Under the pieces are notes generated by a model. It had not been told where the DNA came from. It saw only the letters and a list, made by a program, of their open reading frames with translations, and did no database searches. The position numbers were made by a program, and so were the translations under genes. A DNA stretch of 9,860 bases from Thermoplasmata archaeon (GTDB taxonomy: Archaea; Thermoplasmatota; Thermoplasmata; WALJ01): assembly GCA_026986305.1 (NCBI GenBank), contig JALSOU010000128.1, positions 1 through 9,860 on the forward strand, written 5' to 3'. How positions within the stretch are numbered: the first letter of the stretch is position 1; each line of letters begins with the position of its first letter. Shown piece after piece: positions 1-6,206 of the stretch.

Positions 1-1
1 G

Positions 2-229
2 AAAGTTGGTATGAGTGTATACTATCTGTTTTACCCACCAGAAGCTGTTCTCGGAAGAGTCATTAGGTTGTCCCTAACTAGGGGTGTGAGCGGGGCCATA
101 GCCTTTCTTTTAGGTTATTTTAAGGCATGGGTAAACAGATACCCCAGAATAGATGATGAGGAAATAAAGGAATATTTCAGAAACAAACATAAAGATATGA
201 TAAATTATTATCTTAAAAGAGCGGTATAA
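2..229 (+). CDS. Probable family-2 glycosyltransferase, C-terminal fragment
   Basis: This is the 3' end of a gene that starts before the window: the frame is open from base 2 (the first in-frame ATG is at 11) to the TAA at 227-229, giving about 75 residues. The visible part has a hydrophobic stretch around GAIAFLLGYFKAW followed by a charged tail with NRYPRIDDEEIKEYFRNK. A 'GYxKxxxxRxPRIxDEEIxEYxR' tail after a short hydrophobic segment resembles the C-terminus of many archaeal family-2 glycosyltransferases that act at the membrane. The catalytic GT-A domain lies outside the window, so the call rests on tail resemblance only, and neither donor nor acceptor can be judged. The ATG at 11 should not be taken as a real start. 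Confidence 0.5.
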   Translation, partial: KVGMSVYYLFYPPEAVLGRVIRLSLTRGVSGAIAFLLGYFKAWVNRYPRIDDEEIKEYFRNKHKDMINYYLKRAV

Positions 230-250
230 CTTTGTCTTTACTGCAAAGCC

Positions 251-258
251 ATAAATAA
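251..258 (+). promoter_or_regulatory. TATA box for the Lrp-family gene
   Basis: ATAAATAA lies about 30 bases before the ATG at 284, so archaeal transcription should start at about 277-284 and the mRNA should be leaderless or nearly so. The 54-base gap after the upstream stop codon supports a separate promoter. One copy of the recurrent 10-mer GCGCTCTCCG (271-280) sits exactly over the expected transcription start. Confidence 0.5.
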
Positions 259-283
259 CAATGAACCATAGCGCTCTCCGTGC

Positions 284-787
284 ATGAAACCGCATGACCG
301 CTGTATAGGCATTCTCCGCGTGGCAGGTCTTCTTGAAGAATCTGGCATAGATGACACGGACATAAAGATTCTGTGCTTTCTAAGAGAAAACTCAAGAATG
401 AGCAACTCGGAAATAGCGAAAAAGATAGGCACGAGCGAGGCCACCGTGAGAAGAAGGATAAAGAAGATGGAAGAAAAAGGAATAATCTCAGGATTTTCTG
501 TTCTTATGGACTGCTCAGGCGTAGGAGGAATAGTAAAGGTCATTTTTCACATAAGGGTTGAGCAGAAATCTCTGGAAAGAGTGGCCTCTAATCTGAAAGA
601 AAAGCCAAGTATAGTTGAAATACACAAGGTTTCTGGGGATTATGACCTCATTGCAAAGGCTGTGTTCAGCTCTGCAGATGAGATGAGGGATTTTATGAAT
701 AGGGAGATGAACATTGATGGAATACAGATGGTAGTGAGCTATGTGGTTGCGAAATCCTACAAAAAATCCATCTGGGAGGCGGTATGA
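284..787 (+). CDS. Lrp/AsnC-family transcriptional regulator
   Basis: A DNA-binding regulator of the feast/famine (Lrp/AsnC) family, 167 residues. A 'DDTDIKILCFLRENSRMSNS' segment (residues 23-42) opens the winged helix-turn-helix domain, whose recognition helix is about residues 51-61 (SEATVRRRIKK). The C-terminal RAM ligand-binding and oligomerisation domain spans roughly 84-158 and has the family's G-D-Y-D turn at 118-121 (VSGDYDLIAKAVF). Members form dimers and octamers that sense amino acids or related small molecules; the ligand cannot be read from the sequence. The ATG at 284 fits the TATA box at 251-258. A GTG at 320 is an alternative that would give a more typical short N-terminus ahead of 'IDDTDIKIL'. 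The gene immediately precedes gcvH in the same direction, but gcvH has its own TATA box, so co-transcription is optional. Autoregulation or control of gcvH is a reasonable inference only. Confidence 0.9.
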   Translation: MKPHDRCIGILRVAGLLEESGIDDTDIKILCFLRENSRMSNSEIAKKIGTSEATVRRRIKKMEEKGIISGFSVLMDCSGVGGIVKVIFHIRVEQKSLERVASNLKEKPSIVEIHKVSGDYDLIAKAVFSSADEMRDFMNREMNIDGIQMVVSYVVAKSYKKSIWEAV

Positions 788-796
788 GATAAAGGA

Positions 797-804
797 TTTA
801 TACC
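797..804 (+). promoter_or_regulatory. TATA box for gcvH
   Basis: TTTATACC begins ten bases after the Lrp-family stop codon. Its centre is about 28 bases upstream of the ATG at 828, which predicts a leaderless mRNA starting at about 826-828. A possible TTG start at 813 would lie upstream of that transcription start, so this box decides the start in favour of 828. Confidence 0.6.
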
Positions 805-827
805 TAAAATGATTGCGGAAGGATAAC

Positions 828-1202
828 ATGAATCCAGATGACAGACTATATACGAAGGAGCACGAATGGGTGAAAATAAAGGGAAACACAGCAGTTGTGG
901 GGATAACCGACTATGCTCAGAAGGAGCTCACAGATATTGTGTATGTGGAGCTTCCTCAGAAAGGCATAGAAGTGGATGCAGGGGATCCACTCTGTACAGT
1001 CGAGTCTGTAAAAAATGCCTCAGATGTGTTTTCACCCGTCACAGGAAAGGTTATCGATGTGAACGATGATCTGGAAGAAGAACCTGAGCTCATAAACAGC
1101 GATCCCTACGGAAAAGGGTGGATAGCCAAGCTGGAAATAAAGGAAGAGCCAAAAGGGCTCATGAACGCTCAGGAGTACGAAGAGTATCTGAAATCTCTCT
1201 AA
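828..1202 (+). CDS. gcvH: Glycine cleavage system H protein (lipoyl carrier)
   Basis: GcvH is the small carrier whose lipoyl-lysine shuttles the aminomethyl group between the P, T and L proteins of the glycine cleavage system. The 124-residue product has the normal family length. It starts with the typical 'LYTKEHEWVKIKGN' strand, continues with 'VGITDYAQKELTDIVYVELP', and has the lipoylation turn VESVKNASD, with Lys62 as the predicted lipoylated residue. The end, 'NSDPYGKGWIAKLEI', is also characteristic. The ATG at 828 was chosen over the upstream TTG at 813 because the TATA box at 797-804 puts transcription start at about 827. No P, T or L protein gene is nearby, so the partners are elsewhere or the protein serves another lipoyl-carrier role. 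The last 44 bases overlap the convergent GTPase gene. Confidence 0.95.
   Translation: MNPDDRLYTKEHEWVKIKGNTAVVGITDYAQKELTDIVYVELPQKGIEVDAGDPLCTVESVKNASDVFSPVTGKVIDVNDDLEEEPELINSDPYGKGWIAKLEIKEEPKGLMNAQEYEEYLKSL
1128..1160 (-). terminator. Possible terminator hairpin of the pit-phoU-GTPase operon
   Basis: On the minus strand GAGCC-CTTTT-GGCTC (1160 to 1146) forms a five-base-pair stem that begins inside the GTPase stop codon and is followed by a pyrimidine-rich tail TTCCTTTATTTCC. It lies wholly inside the gcvH coding sequence of the other strand. The stem is short and the T-run is interrupted, so this is a weak call; archaeal termination relies mainly on U-tracts. Confidence 0.3.
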
Positions 1203-2094
1203 TCCTTTCCATAAGCTCTTCCAGGCCCTCACCGGTAACCGCTGAAACCTTTATGTTTTCTGTATTTCTTTTTATTATATCTGATTTTGTTTCTATTACA
1301 ATGCTGGGTCCCTTAAATTCACCGAATATCCTTTTCATCAGCTTTTCCTGCTCCTTTACGGGATATCCGCATGTTTCACTTGGATCTATGAGGAAAACAA
1401 GGATATCTGTGGCGTATTTCAATGCAGCTATCGCATTTCTCTCTATCTCATTCCTTTTCTCTGGGTCCCTCTCCAAAAGCCCGGGAGTGTCTATGAACTG
1501 ATATGTCCTGTCCTCTATTCTGTGGCCAACGATTATCTCCTTTGTTGTGAATGGATATGAGGCTATCTCAGGCTCTGCTGAGGAGAGCGCTCTTATGATT
1601 GATGACTTTCCAACATTGGGATGCCCTGCCAGAACTATGGTTATCGCATCTTCTCTCAGTTCGGGCAGTGATTTTATGACCTCTCTGGCATCCCTAAGAA
1701 CCCCCAGATCATTATCTATCTTCTTAACCACAGATGATATTCGCCCATAGACCTTTTTTCTAACATCCCCGTGGTTTTTCTCATTTATCCTGCTTTTTTC
1801 CTCCTTAGCTATGTCCCTGGCCTTCTCAGAGGCCCACTGAACATTTGAGAGCGCTCTTTTAAGCCTGTCAACACCCACTGCTATGTCTATTATCTCCCTG
1901 TAAAAAGGGTGTATTCTGTCAAAGGAAGGGAACCTGCGAACATATCTATTAAGGGTGCTGTATATGGTGTCAGAAAAGCTGTTAATCCTGCTTACGCTGT
2001 CCTCCATCCTTCCTTTATAAGGTATCTTCTCTGCCTTTTTAAAGGCCTTATCCAGAATCTCCTGCGCTCCGAGCACTGTTGGTATTCTGTACAT
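1159..2094 (-). CDS. Nog1-family GTP-binding protein (OBG/HSR1 GTPase)
   Basis: A 311-residue translation-factor-class P-loop GTPase. The N-terminal ~145 residues are helical and charged (for example YVRRFPSFDRIHPFYREIID at 51-70), as in the N-terminal bundle of Nog1. The G domain follows: G1 GHPNVGKSS at 157-165, G2 threonines in YPFTT at 180-184, G3 DTPG at 202-205, G4 TKSD at 269-272 and G5 SAVTGEG at 284-290. G4 has Thr in place of the usual Asn of NKxD, a change tolerated in many GTPases. Eukaryotic Nog1 acts in large ribosomal subunit maturation, and archaeal relatives are presumed to act likewise; the small size suggests a compact archaeal version. The ATG at 2094 is ten bases after the upstream stop and preceded by a GGATGG Shine-Dalgarno-like element, which implies co-transcription with pit and the DUF47 gene. 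Confidence 0.85.
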   Translation of the reverse strand: MYRIPTVLGAQEILDKAFKKAEKIPYKGRMEDSVSRINSFSDTIYSTLNRYVRRFPSFDRIHPFYREIIDIAVGVDRLKRALSNVQWASEKARDIAKEEKSRINEKNHGDVRKKVYGRISSVVKKIDNDLGVLRDAREVIKSLPELREDAITIVLAGHPNVGKSSIIRALSSAEPEIASYPFTTKEIIVGHRIEDRTYQFIDTPGLLERDPEKRNEIERNAIAALKYATDILVFLIDPSETCGYPVKEQEKLMKRIFGEFKGPSIVIETKSDIIKRNTENIKVSAVTGEGLEELMERIREISDTLRTPERS

Positions 2095-2104
2095 ATATCC
2101 ATCC

Positions 2105-2794
2105 TTACTTGGCTATCATAGCCCTTACTCTGTCCGCAGCGTTTTCAGCGTGATCCGCTATGTCCCCTAGGATATTCACCAGCTTCACCAGATGCCACAC
2201 AGCCACAGGTTCCAGCCTTTCCTCCATGGAGAATATCTTCTTTGTGAGTACTCTTTCAACAACATCTGCCTCGTGCTCAAGCTTATGCACATTGTATATG
2301 TACTCCTTAGTCTCCTTTCTCTCGCTCTCTGCGAATGAGGTCTCCAGAACATGCGGTATGTTGTTTACAACCTTTTCATACTCTTCAACAGTCTTTACCA
2401 CTATCTTCTGAAGCCTTGAAAAATCCTCTGAAAGCTCAGGTGGCAGGGGCTTTCCCCTCATATCTATCCATACAACAGCGTCTTCTGCATAATCAAGTAT
2501 GCTGTCCTGCTGAGTCAGTGTCATTAAAAAGAACTGCTTATCCACAGGCATCCAAACCCCTTTTGGTAGATGGTTCCTTATGTTTGCCTTTATCCTGTCA
2601 GCCTCACTCTCCAGATCCTCAACCTTTTTCCTCATTCTTTCAAACTCTTCCATATCTCCCTTTTCAAAGGCGGAGAGCGCCTCGTCTAAGGCGTTAACAC
2701 ACTCCCTAACCTTGGCAGCATGCTCTATCAATCCGTCAAAGGGCGACTTCCGTATAGGCACTCCTACAGGCATTCTTCTCCACATGCTCATCAT
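2105..2794 (-). CDS. DUF47/PhoU-like phosphate transport accessory protein
   Basis: A helical protein of the DUF47 (TIGR00153, PhoU-like) family, 229 residues from the chosen start. Such proteins are usually encoded beside PiT permeases and are thought to regulate them. Two repeats carry PhoU-type acidic metal-binding motifs, seen as LESEADRIKANI in the N-terminal half and LEHEADVVERVL in the C-terminal half, each with an E-x-x-x-D pattern. The last helix reads GDIADHAENAADRVRAMIAK, typical of the family. The frame stays open to an ATG at 2833 inside pit, but the ATG at 2794, one base after the pit TGA, fits translational coupling; ATGs at 2791, 2785 and 2773 remain possible, because SPFDGLIEHAAKVRECV, where the family similarity starts, comes only after them. 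It is not the PhoU of the high-affinity Pst system, for which no gene is seen here. Confidence 0.85.
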   Translation of the reverse strand: MMSMWRRMPVGVPIRKSPFDGLIEHAAKVRECVNALDEALSAFEKGDMEEFERMRKKVEDLESEADRIKANIRNHLPKGVWMPVDKQFFLMTLTQQDSILDYAEDAVVWIDMRGKPLPPELSEDFSRLQKIVVKTVEEYEKVVNNIPHVLETSFAESERKETKEYIYNVHKLEHEADVVERVLTKKIFSMEERLEPVAVWHLVKLVNILGDIADHAENAADRVRAMIAK

Positions 2795-2795
2795 C

Positions 2796-4046
2796 TCACA
2801 TAAGTACTGGGTACAATCCCATATATAAAACAATCGACAAGCTCACAGCGAGAGGTATGGTTACGAGCCATGATATTATTATGTTCCTCAGAACACGGAG
2901 GTCCACAGCTGCGAGTCCTCTGGCTAATCCCACCCCAACCACAGCTCCTACAACTGTGTGTGTGGTTGATATAGGCATTCCAAGTTTTGAAAATACCAGC
3001 ACAGTTGTGGCGACTCCGAAGTCTATGGAATAGCCTCTGGTGTTTGTCAACTCTGTTATCTTGAATCCTATGGTCTTTATCACTCTGTATCCCCATGTGA
3101 AAACTCCCAGGCTTATGCCGAAACCTCCCAGAGCCAGAAGATACCACGGTATTGAGGCTCCAGTCGGTATGGCATTGTTCTGCACTGTTAAAAACACTGT
3201 TCCCAGTGGACCTATGGCATTGGCCACATCGTTTGCACCGTGGGCGAAGGCCACATAGCATGAGGTCATAATCTGAAGGTTCCTGAATATCCTCTCCACC
3301 CTCACATACTTGTCCTCTCCATCACCCCATCTGGATATGGCTCTTTTTATGAGATAATATCCTGTTATACCAGTTACTACACCAACTATTCCTGAAACCA
3401 GTAAAACCATGGGTATATTGCTGCTTATTCCCAGTTTTTTACCGAAGCTTGTCTTCATGTTCAGAGACACAGCGATTATGAAGAATGTCATTCCGACATA
3501 TACAGGGCTTCCACGGAGAGCGCTCCTCACTGGGTCCTCGCTTGAAAGAACGAATCTGGCTATTATCTTGAAAACTATGAAAGCTATTATCAGCCCTGCT
3601 ATCGGGGATATTACCCAGCTAAGAGCAATCTTTCCCATGACTCCCCAGTTCACAGCGCTTAGGCCTCCTGCAACCATTCCAAAGCCCATAACAGCTCCAA
3701 CTATGAAGTGAGATGTTGAAACAGGGAGCTCCTTCCATGTTGAGAGAGTAACTCCTATTGCCGCAGCTAAAAGAGAAGCTATCATACCGACGATAACGAT
3801 TCTATAATCCCCCAGTTGATTCAGATTTACTATGCCCTTGCCCACTGTTTTCGTCACATGCTCTCCAAGAAGAACGGCACCTGACATCTCAAGTATTCCA
3901 GCTATTATAACAGCCTGCTTCAGGGATATGGCCTTTCCGCCCACAGCGCTGGCCATGGAATTTGCAACATCATTAGCTCCGATATTCCATGCCATATAAA
4001 GGGCGGTTGCTACAGCAATTATCAGGAGTATGGTGGTAGCGATCAC
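2796..4046 (-). CDS. pit: PiT-family inorganic phosphate permease
   Basis: A 416-residue integral membrane symporter for inorganic phosphate (PiT/SLC20 family), usually driven by H+ or Na+. The inverted-repeat architecture is clear: GANDVANSM at 23-31 with PVSTSHFIVGAVMG at 108-121, mirrored by GANDVANAIGP at 270-280 with PISTTHTVVGAVVG at 358-371. These are the signature half-sites for phosphate binding. About ten to twelve hydrophobic segments are visible, with a charged central loop around 236-256 (AISRWGDGEDKYVRVERIF). The start is a GTG at 4046; no ATG is available upstream in frame, and the next Met (residue 18) is already inside the first membrane helix. A minus-strand TATA-like box at 4066-4075 suggests a leaderless message. 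The DUF47 gene follows after one base and the GTPase after that, so this gene leads a three-gene operon. Confidence 0.95.
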   Translation of the reverse strand: MIATTILLIIAVATALYMAWNIGANDVANSMASAVGGKAISLKQAVIIAGILEMSGAVLLGEHVTKTVGKGIVNLNQLGDYRIVIVGMIASLLAAAIGVTLSTWKELPVSTSHFIVGAVMGFGMVAGGLSAVNWGVMGKIALSWVISPIAGLIIAFIVFKIIARFVLSSEDPVRSALRGSPVYVGMTFFIIAVSLNMKTSFGKKLGISSNIPMVLLVSGIVGVVTGITGYYLIKRAISRWGDGEDKYVRVERIFRNLQIMTSCYVAFAHGANDVANAIGPLGTVFLTVQNNAIPTGASIPWYLLALGGFGISLGVFTWGYRVIKTIGFKITELTNTRGYSIDFGVATTVLVFSKLGMPISTTHTVVGAVVGVGLARGLAAVDLRVLRNIIISWLVTIPLAVSLSIVLYMGLYPVLM

Positions 4047-4065
4047 GATGCTCGGAGAAATCTCT

Positions 4066-4075
4066 GATATTTTAA
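4066..4075 (-). promoter_or_regulatory. TATA-like box for the pit operon
   Basis: Minus-strand TTAAAATATC is centred about 25 bases before the pit GTG at 4046, the spacing expected for a leaderless archaeal mRNA. No Shine-Dalgarno sequence precedes the GTG, in agreement with this. Confidence 0.45.
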
Positions 4076-4098
4076 GGTATGGAAGTTATTCCCCACAA

Positions 4099-4108
4099 CC
4101 TTTATCTT
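4099..4108 (+). promoter_or_regulatory. Probable TATA box for the porCDAB operon
   Basis: CCTTTATCTT lies about 45-50 bases before the porC ATG, predicting a transcript start at about 4127-4133 with a leader of roughly 20 bases. That leader carries the GGAGG Shine-Dalgarno at 4140-4144, six bases from the ATG. It sits back-to-back with the pit promoter in a 104-base divergent gap. Confidence 0.4.
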
Positions 4109-4150
4109 CCCCTGAACTGTATGGCCTAAAAAAGCCAATGGAGGCATAAT

Positions 4151-4705
4151 ATGTACGAAGCAAGATTTCACGGACGAGGCGGTCAGGGAGCCGTCACCGC
4201 AGCGAATATCCTCGCTGCTGCCGCATACTCCGAGGGAAAGTACTCTCAGGCCTTTCCCATATTCGGAGTTGAGAGAAGAGGAGCTCCCGTTGCCGCATTT
4301 CTGAGGATAGATGAGAAGCCCATAGACATAAAGTTCCAGATATATGAGCCGGATGCTGTGATAATACAGGACCCCAGCCTTCTTGATGTTAAGGAGGCAA
4401 ATGTCAGAGGTGGGCTGAAGTCGGGTGGAACAGTGATAATAAACACTAAGAAGGATCCATCTAACTTTGATTTCGGCGATGCTAAGGTCTATACGGTGGA
4501 TGCTACAGAAATAGCCATTGAGAACGGTCTGGGAACCAAAACGAACCCCATAGTTAATACAGCGATAATAGGCGCATTCGTAAGGGTTACGGGAAAGGTC
4601 TCTCTGGATGCGGCAGTCAAGGCTGTCTATGAGCTCTCACCTGCAAAAAGGGATCAAAATGTGGCCGCTGTGAAGCAGGCCTATGAAAGCGTTAAGGGGG
4701 TATGA
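4151..4705 (+). CDS. porC: Pyruvate:ferredoxin oxidoreductase gamma subunit
   Basis: The gamma subunit (called porC or porG) of a CoA-dependent four-subunit 2-oxoacid:ferredoxin oxidoreductase, 184 residues, which is the usual length. It opens with the family signature YEARFHGRGGQGAVTAANILA (about residues 2-22), followed by 'SQAFPIFGVERRGAPVAAFLRI' (33-54) and a late 'KTNPIVNTAIIGAFVRV'. In the complex this domain helps bind CoA. GGAGG at 4140-4144 sets the ATG at 4151. Its stop overlaps the next gene's first ATG (ATGA at 4702-4705). Substrate choice between pyruvate and branched 2-oxoacids is not settled by this subunit. Confidence 0.93.
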   Translation: MYEARFHGRGGQGAVTAANILAAAAYSEGKYSQAFPIFGVERRGAPVAAFLRIDEKPIDIKFQIYEPDAVIIQDPSLLDVKEANVRGGLKSGGTVIINTKKDPSNFDFGDAKVYTVDATEIAIENGLGTKTNPIVNTAIIGAFVRVTGKVSLDAAVKAVYELSPAKRDQNVAAVKQAYESVKGV

Positions 4706-4707
4706 AT

Positions 4708-5004
4708 ATGGAAAAAATAACTATTGGAGCAGTGATAACAACACCGGGTAGCTCTCTGAACTACAAGACAGGCTCGTGGAGAACCATGAAGCCGGTGCTG
4801 ACCCCTGAAAACTGCATATTCTGCAATATGTGCTGGCAGTTCTGCCCTGACAGTGCCATAGAGCCAGCAGACCCTAGGGAAAAGAAGCCCATAAGGATAG
4901 ACTACGATTACTGCAAGGGATGCGGGATATGCGTTCAGGAATGCCTTGCAAACAAGAATCCTAACCTGAAAGATGCTCTTGAAATGGTACCGGAGGAGAA
5001 GTGA
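4708..5004 (+). CDS. porD: Pyruvate:ferredoxin oxidoreductase delta subunit (2x[4Fe-4S])
   Basis: The small ferredoxin-like delta subunit that carries electrons from the catalytic beta subunit to external ferredoxin. Two cluster motifs are visible. Numbered from the ATG at 4702, they are C38-x2-C41-x2-C44-x3-C48-P and C71-x2-C74-x2-C77-x3-C81. The N-terminal 'GSWRTMKPVLTPENC' lead is typical. The second motif lacks the proline that usually follows the last cysteine (C81 is followed by Leu). I prefer the ATG at 4708 over 4702: the AAGGGGG at 4694-4700 is only one base from 4702 but seven from 4708. This gives 98 residues. The gene is packed between porC and porA, four bases from the latter. 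Confidence 0.93.
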   Translation: MEKITIGAVITTPGSSLNYKTGSWRTMKPVLTPENCIFCNMCWQFCPDSAIEPADPREKKPIRIDYDYCKGCGICVQECLANKNPNLKDALEMVPEEK

Positions 5005-5008
5005 TACC

Positions 5009-6205
5009 ATGGGAGTTAAGCAGGTTGTTAAGGGAAATTTTGCAACTGCGGTGGCTGCGAAGCTCGCAAGGGTTGATGTGGTTCCCGCTTATCCAATAAC
5101 TCCATCCACTCTCTTTCCTGAGCAGATATCCCAGTACATAGCCAATGGAGAGATGGATGCCGAGCTATTACTCACAGAATCGGAGCACAGCGCCATGAGC
5201 GCGGCCATAGGAGCGAGCGCCGCAGGTGCTAGGGTTGCCACAGCCACAGCCTCTCAGGGCCTCAAACTGATGAGCGAGATGCTGTTCATAGCCTCAGGAA
5301 TGAGGCTCCCGATAGTGGCAGCCATAGGAAACAGAGCGCTCTCCGCCCCCATAAACATCTGGTGCGACCACTCGGACACCATGGCAGAGAGGGACTCTGG
5401 ATGGATGCAGTTCTATGCCGAAAATAACCAAGCAGCTCTGGACCTCATGCTCATGGCCTTCAAGATTGCGGAGGATCACAGGGTTCTCCTGCCAGCTATG
5501 GTGGGGCTGGATGCCTTTGTTCTCACCCACACCATGGAAGGAGTGGATGTTCCTCTTCAGGAGGAAGTGGATGAGTTCCTTCCACAGTACAAGCCATTAT
5601 ACACCTTGGATGTGAAAAACCCCATGACCTTCGGATCGTTCGGAACGCCGGCCCATTACATGGAGTTCAAGTACCAGCAGTGGGAAGCGATGAACAACGC
5701 TAGGAAGGTAATAGACGAGGTCTTCAAGGAGTTTGAGGAGAAGTTCGGAAGGAAGTACGAGCAGGTCAGCGAGTACAGGACTGATGATGCAGATATAATA
5801 TTCATAACAATGGGCTCTGTCAGTGGAACTGCGAGGGCTGCTGTGGACCGCCTGAGAGAGAAAGGGATAAAGGTTGGAGCGGCAAAGATTGTGGTTTTCA
5901 GGCCTTTCCCACATGAGAGAATAAGAGAGATAGCCAAGAAGGCAAAGGTTCTGGCCATACTTGACCGCGCCGTGTCCTTTGGAATGTCCGGACCTGTGTT
6001 TGCAGACATCTCAGGATCCCTGATAAATGAGGAAAAGAGGCCCATGCTTCTGGACTTCATAATAGGTCTCGGAGGAAGGGACATAACATTCAGGGACTTT
6101 GACGAGATGACTGAGATATCCATGAAGACGCTGGAAGCTGGAAAGGTGGAAGAGCCAGTTCACTGGATAAACCTCAGAAAAGAACTTCTGGAAGGAGGTG
6201 CATAA
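5009..6205 (+). CDS. porA: Pyruvate:ferredoxin oxidoreductase alpha subunit
   Basis: The alpha subunit, 398 residues, supplying the domain that contacts the pyrimidine end of thiamine diphosphate and a domain-II interface. The signature YPITPST is at residues 28-34, TESEHSAM with the candidate TPP-contacting glutamate at 56-63, and an 'ERDSGWMQFYAENNQ' block near residue 130. The C-terminal domain starts around 'DIIFITMGSVSGTARAAVDRL', typical of the transketolase-C-like part. The start at 5009 was chosen because the upstream in-frame ATG (4973) lies inside porD and adds a non-homologous MLLKWYRRR tail, and because GGAGG/GGAGA at 4992-4999 precedes 5009. With beta it forms the catalytic heterodimer that oxidises 2-oxoacid plus CoA to acyl-CoA, CO2 and reduced ferredoxin in the cytoplasm. 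Confidence 0.95.
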   Translation: MGVKQVVKGNFATAVAAKLARVDVVPAYPITPSTLFPEQISQYIANGEMDAELLLTESEHSAMSAAIGASAAGARVATATASQGLKLMSEMLFIASGMRLPIVAAIGNRALSAPINIWCDHSDTMAERDSGWMQFYAENNQAALDLMLMAFKIAEDHRVLLPAMVGLDAFVLTHTMEGVDVPLQEEVDEFLPQYKPLYTLDVKNPMTFGSFGTPAHYMEFKYQQWEAMNNARKVIDEVFKEFEEKFGRKYEQVSEYRTDDADIIFITMGSVSGTARAAVDRLREKGIKVGAAKIVVFRPFPHERIREIAKKAKVLAILDRAVSFGMSGPVFADISGSLINEEKRPMLLDFIIGLGGRDITFRDFDEMTEISMKTLEAGKVEEPVHWINLRKELLEGGA

Positions 6206-6206
6206 G

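Noticed and set aside
813..827. TTG start giving GcvH five extra residues
   Set aside because: The TATA box at 797-804 places transcription start downstream of it, at about 827, and the family N-terminus fits the ATG at 828.
515..889. 124-codon minus-strand frame opposite the Lrp-family gene and gcvH
   Set aside because: It runs antisense across two well-supported genes and their promoter, with low-complexity composition and no family resemblance.
1118..1501. 127-codon plus-strand frame opposite the GTPase gene
   Set aside because: The GTPase frame carries ordered G1-G5 motifs; this frame is Ser/Phe-rich antisense with no start signal.
2795..2833. Longer DUF47/PhoU-like start at 2833
   Set aside because: It would overlap the pit 3' end by 38 bases and add a non-conserved MFYIWDCTQYLCE stretch; the ATG at 2794 directly follows the pit stop.
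2791..3261. 156-codon minus-strand frame within pit
   Set aside because: It overlaps the clear PiT frame on the same strand, including the second GANDVAN signature, and its Arg/Cys/His-rich product is typical of an out-of-frame shadow.
4122..4137. Short inverted repeat TGGC-8-GCCA before porC as an operator or hairpin
   Set aside because: Only four base pairs with an eight-base spacer; expected often by chance.
5656..6123. 155-codon open frame on the minus strand opposite porA
   Set aside because: It is the mirror of a strongly conserved PorA coding frame, has no ribosome site or promoter, and its translation has no recognisable domain.
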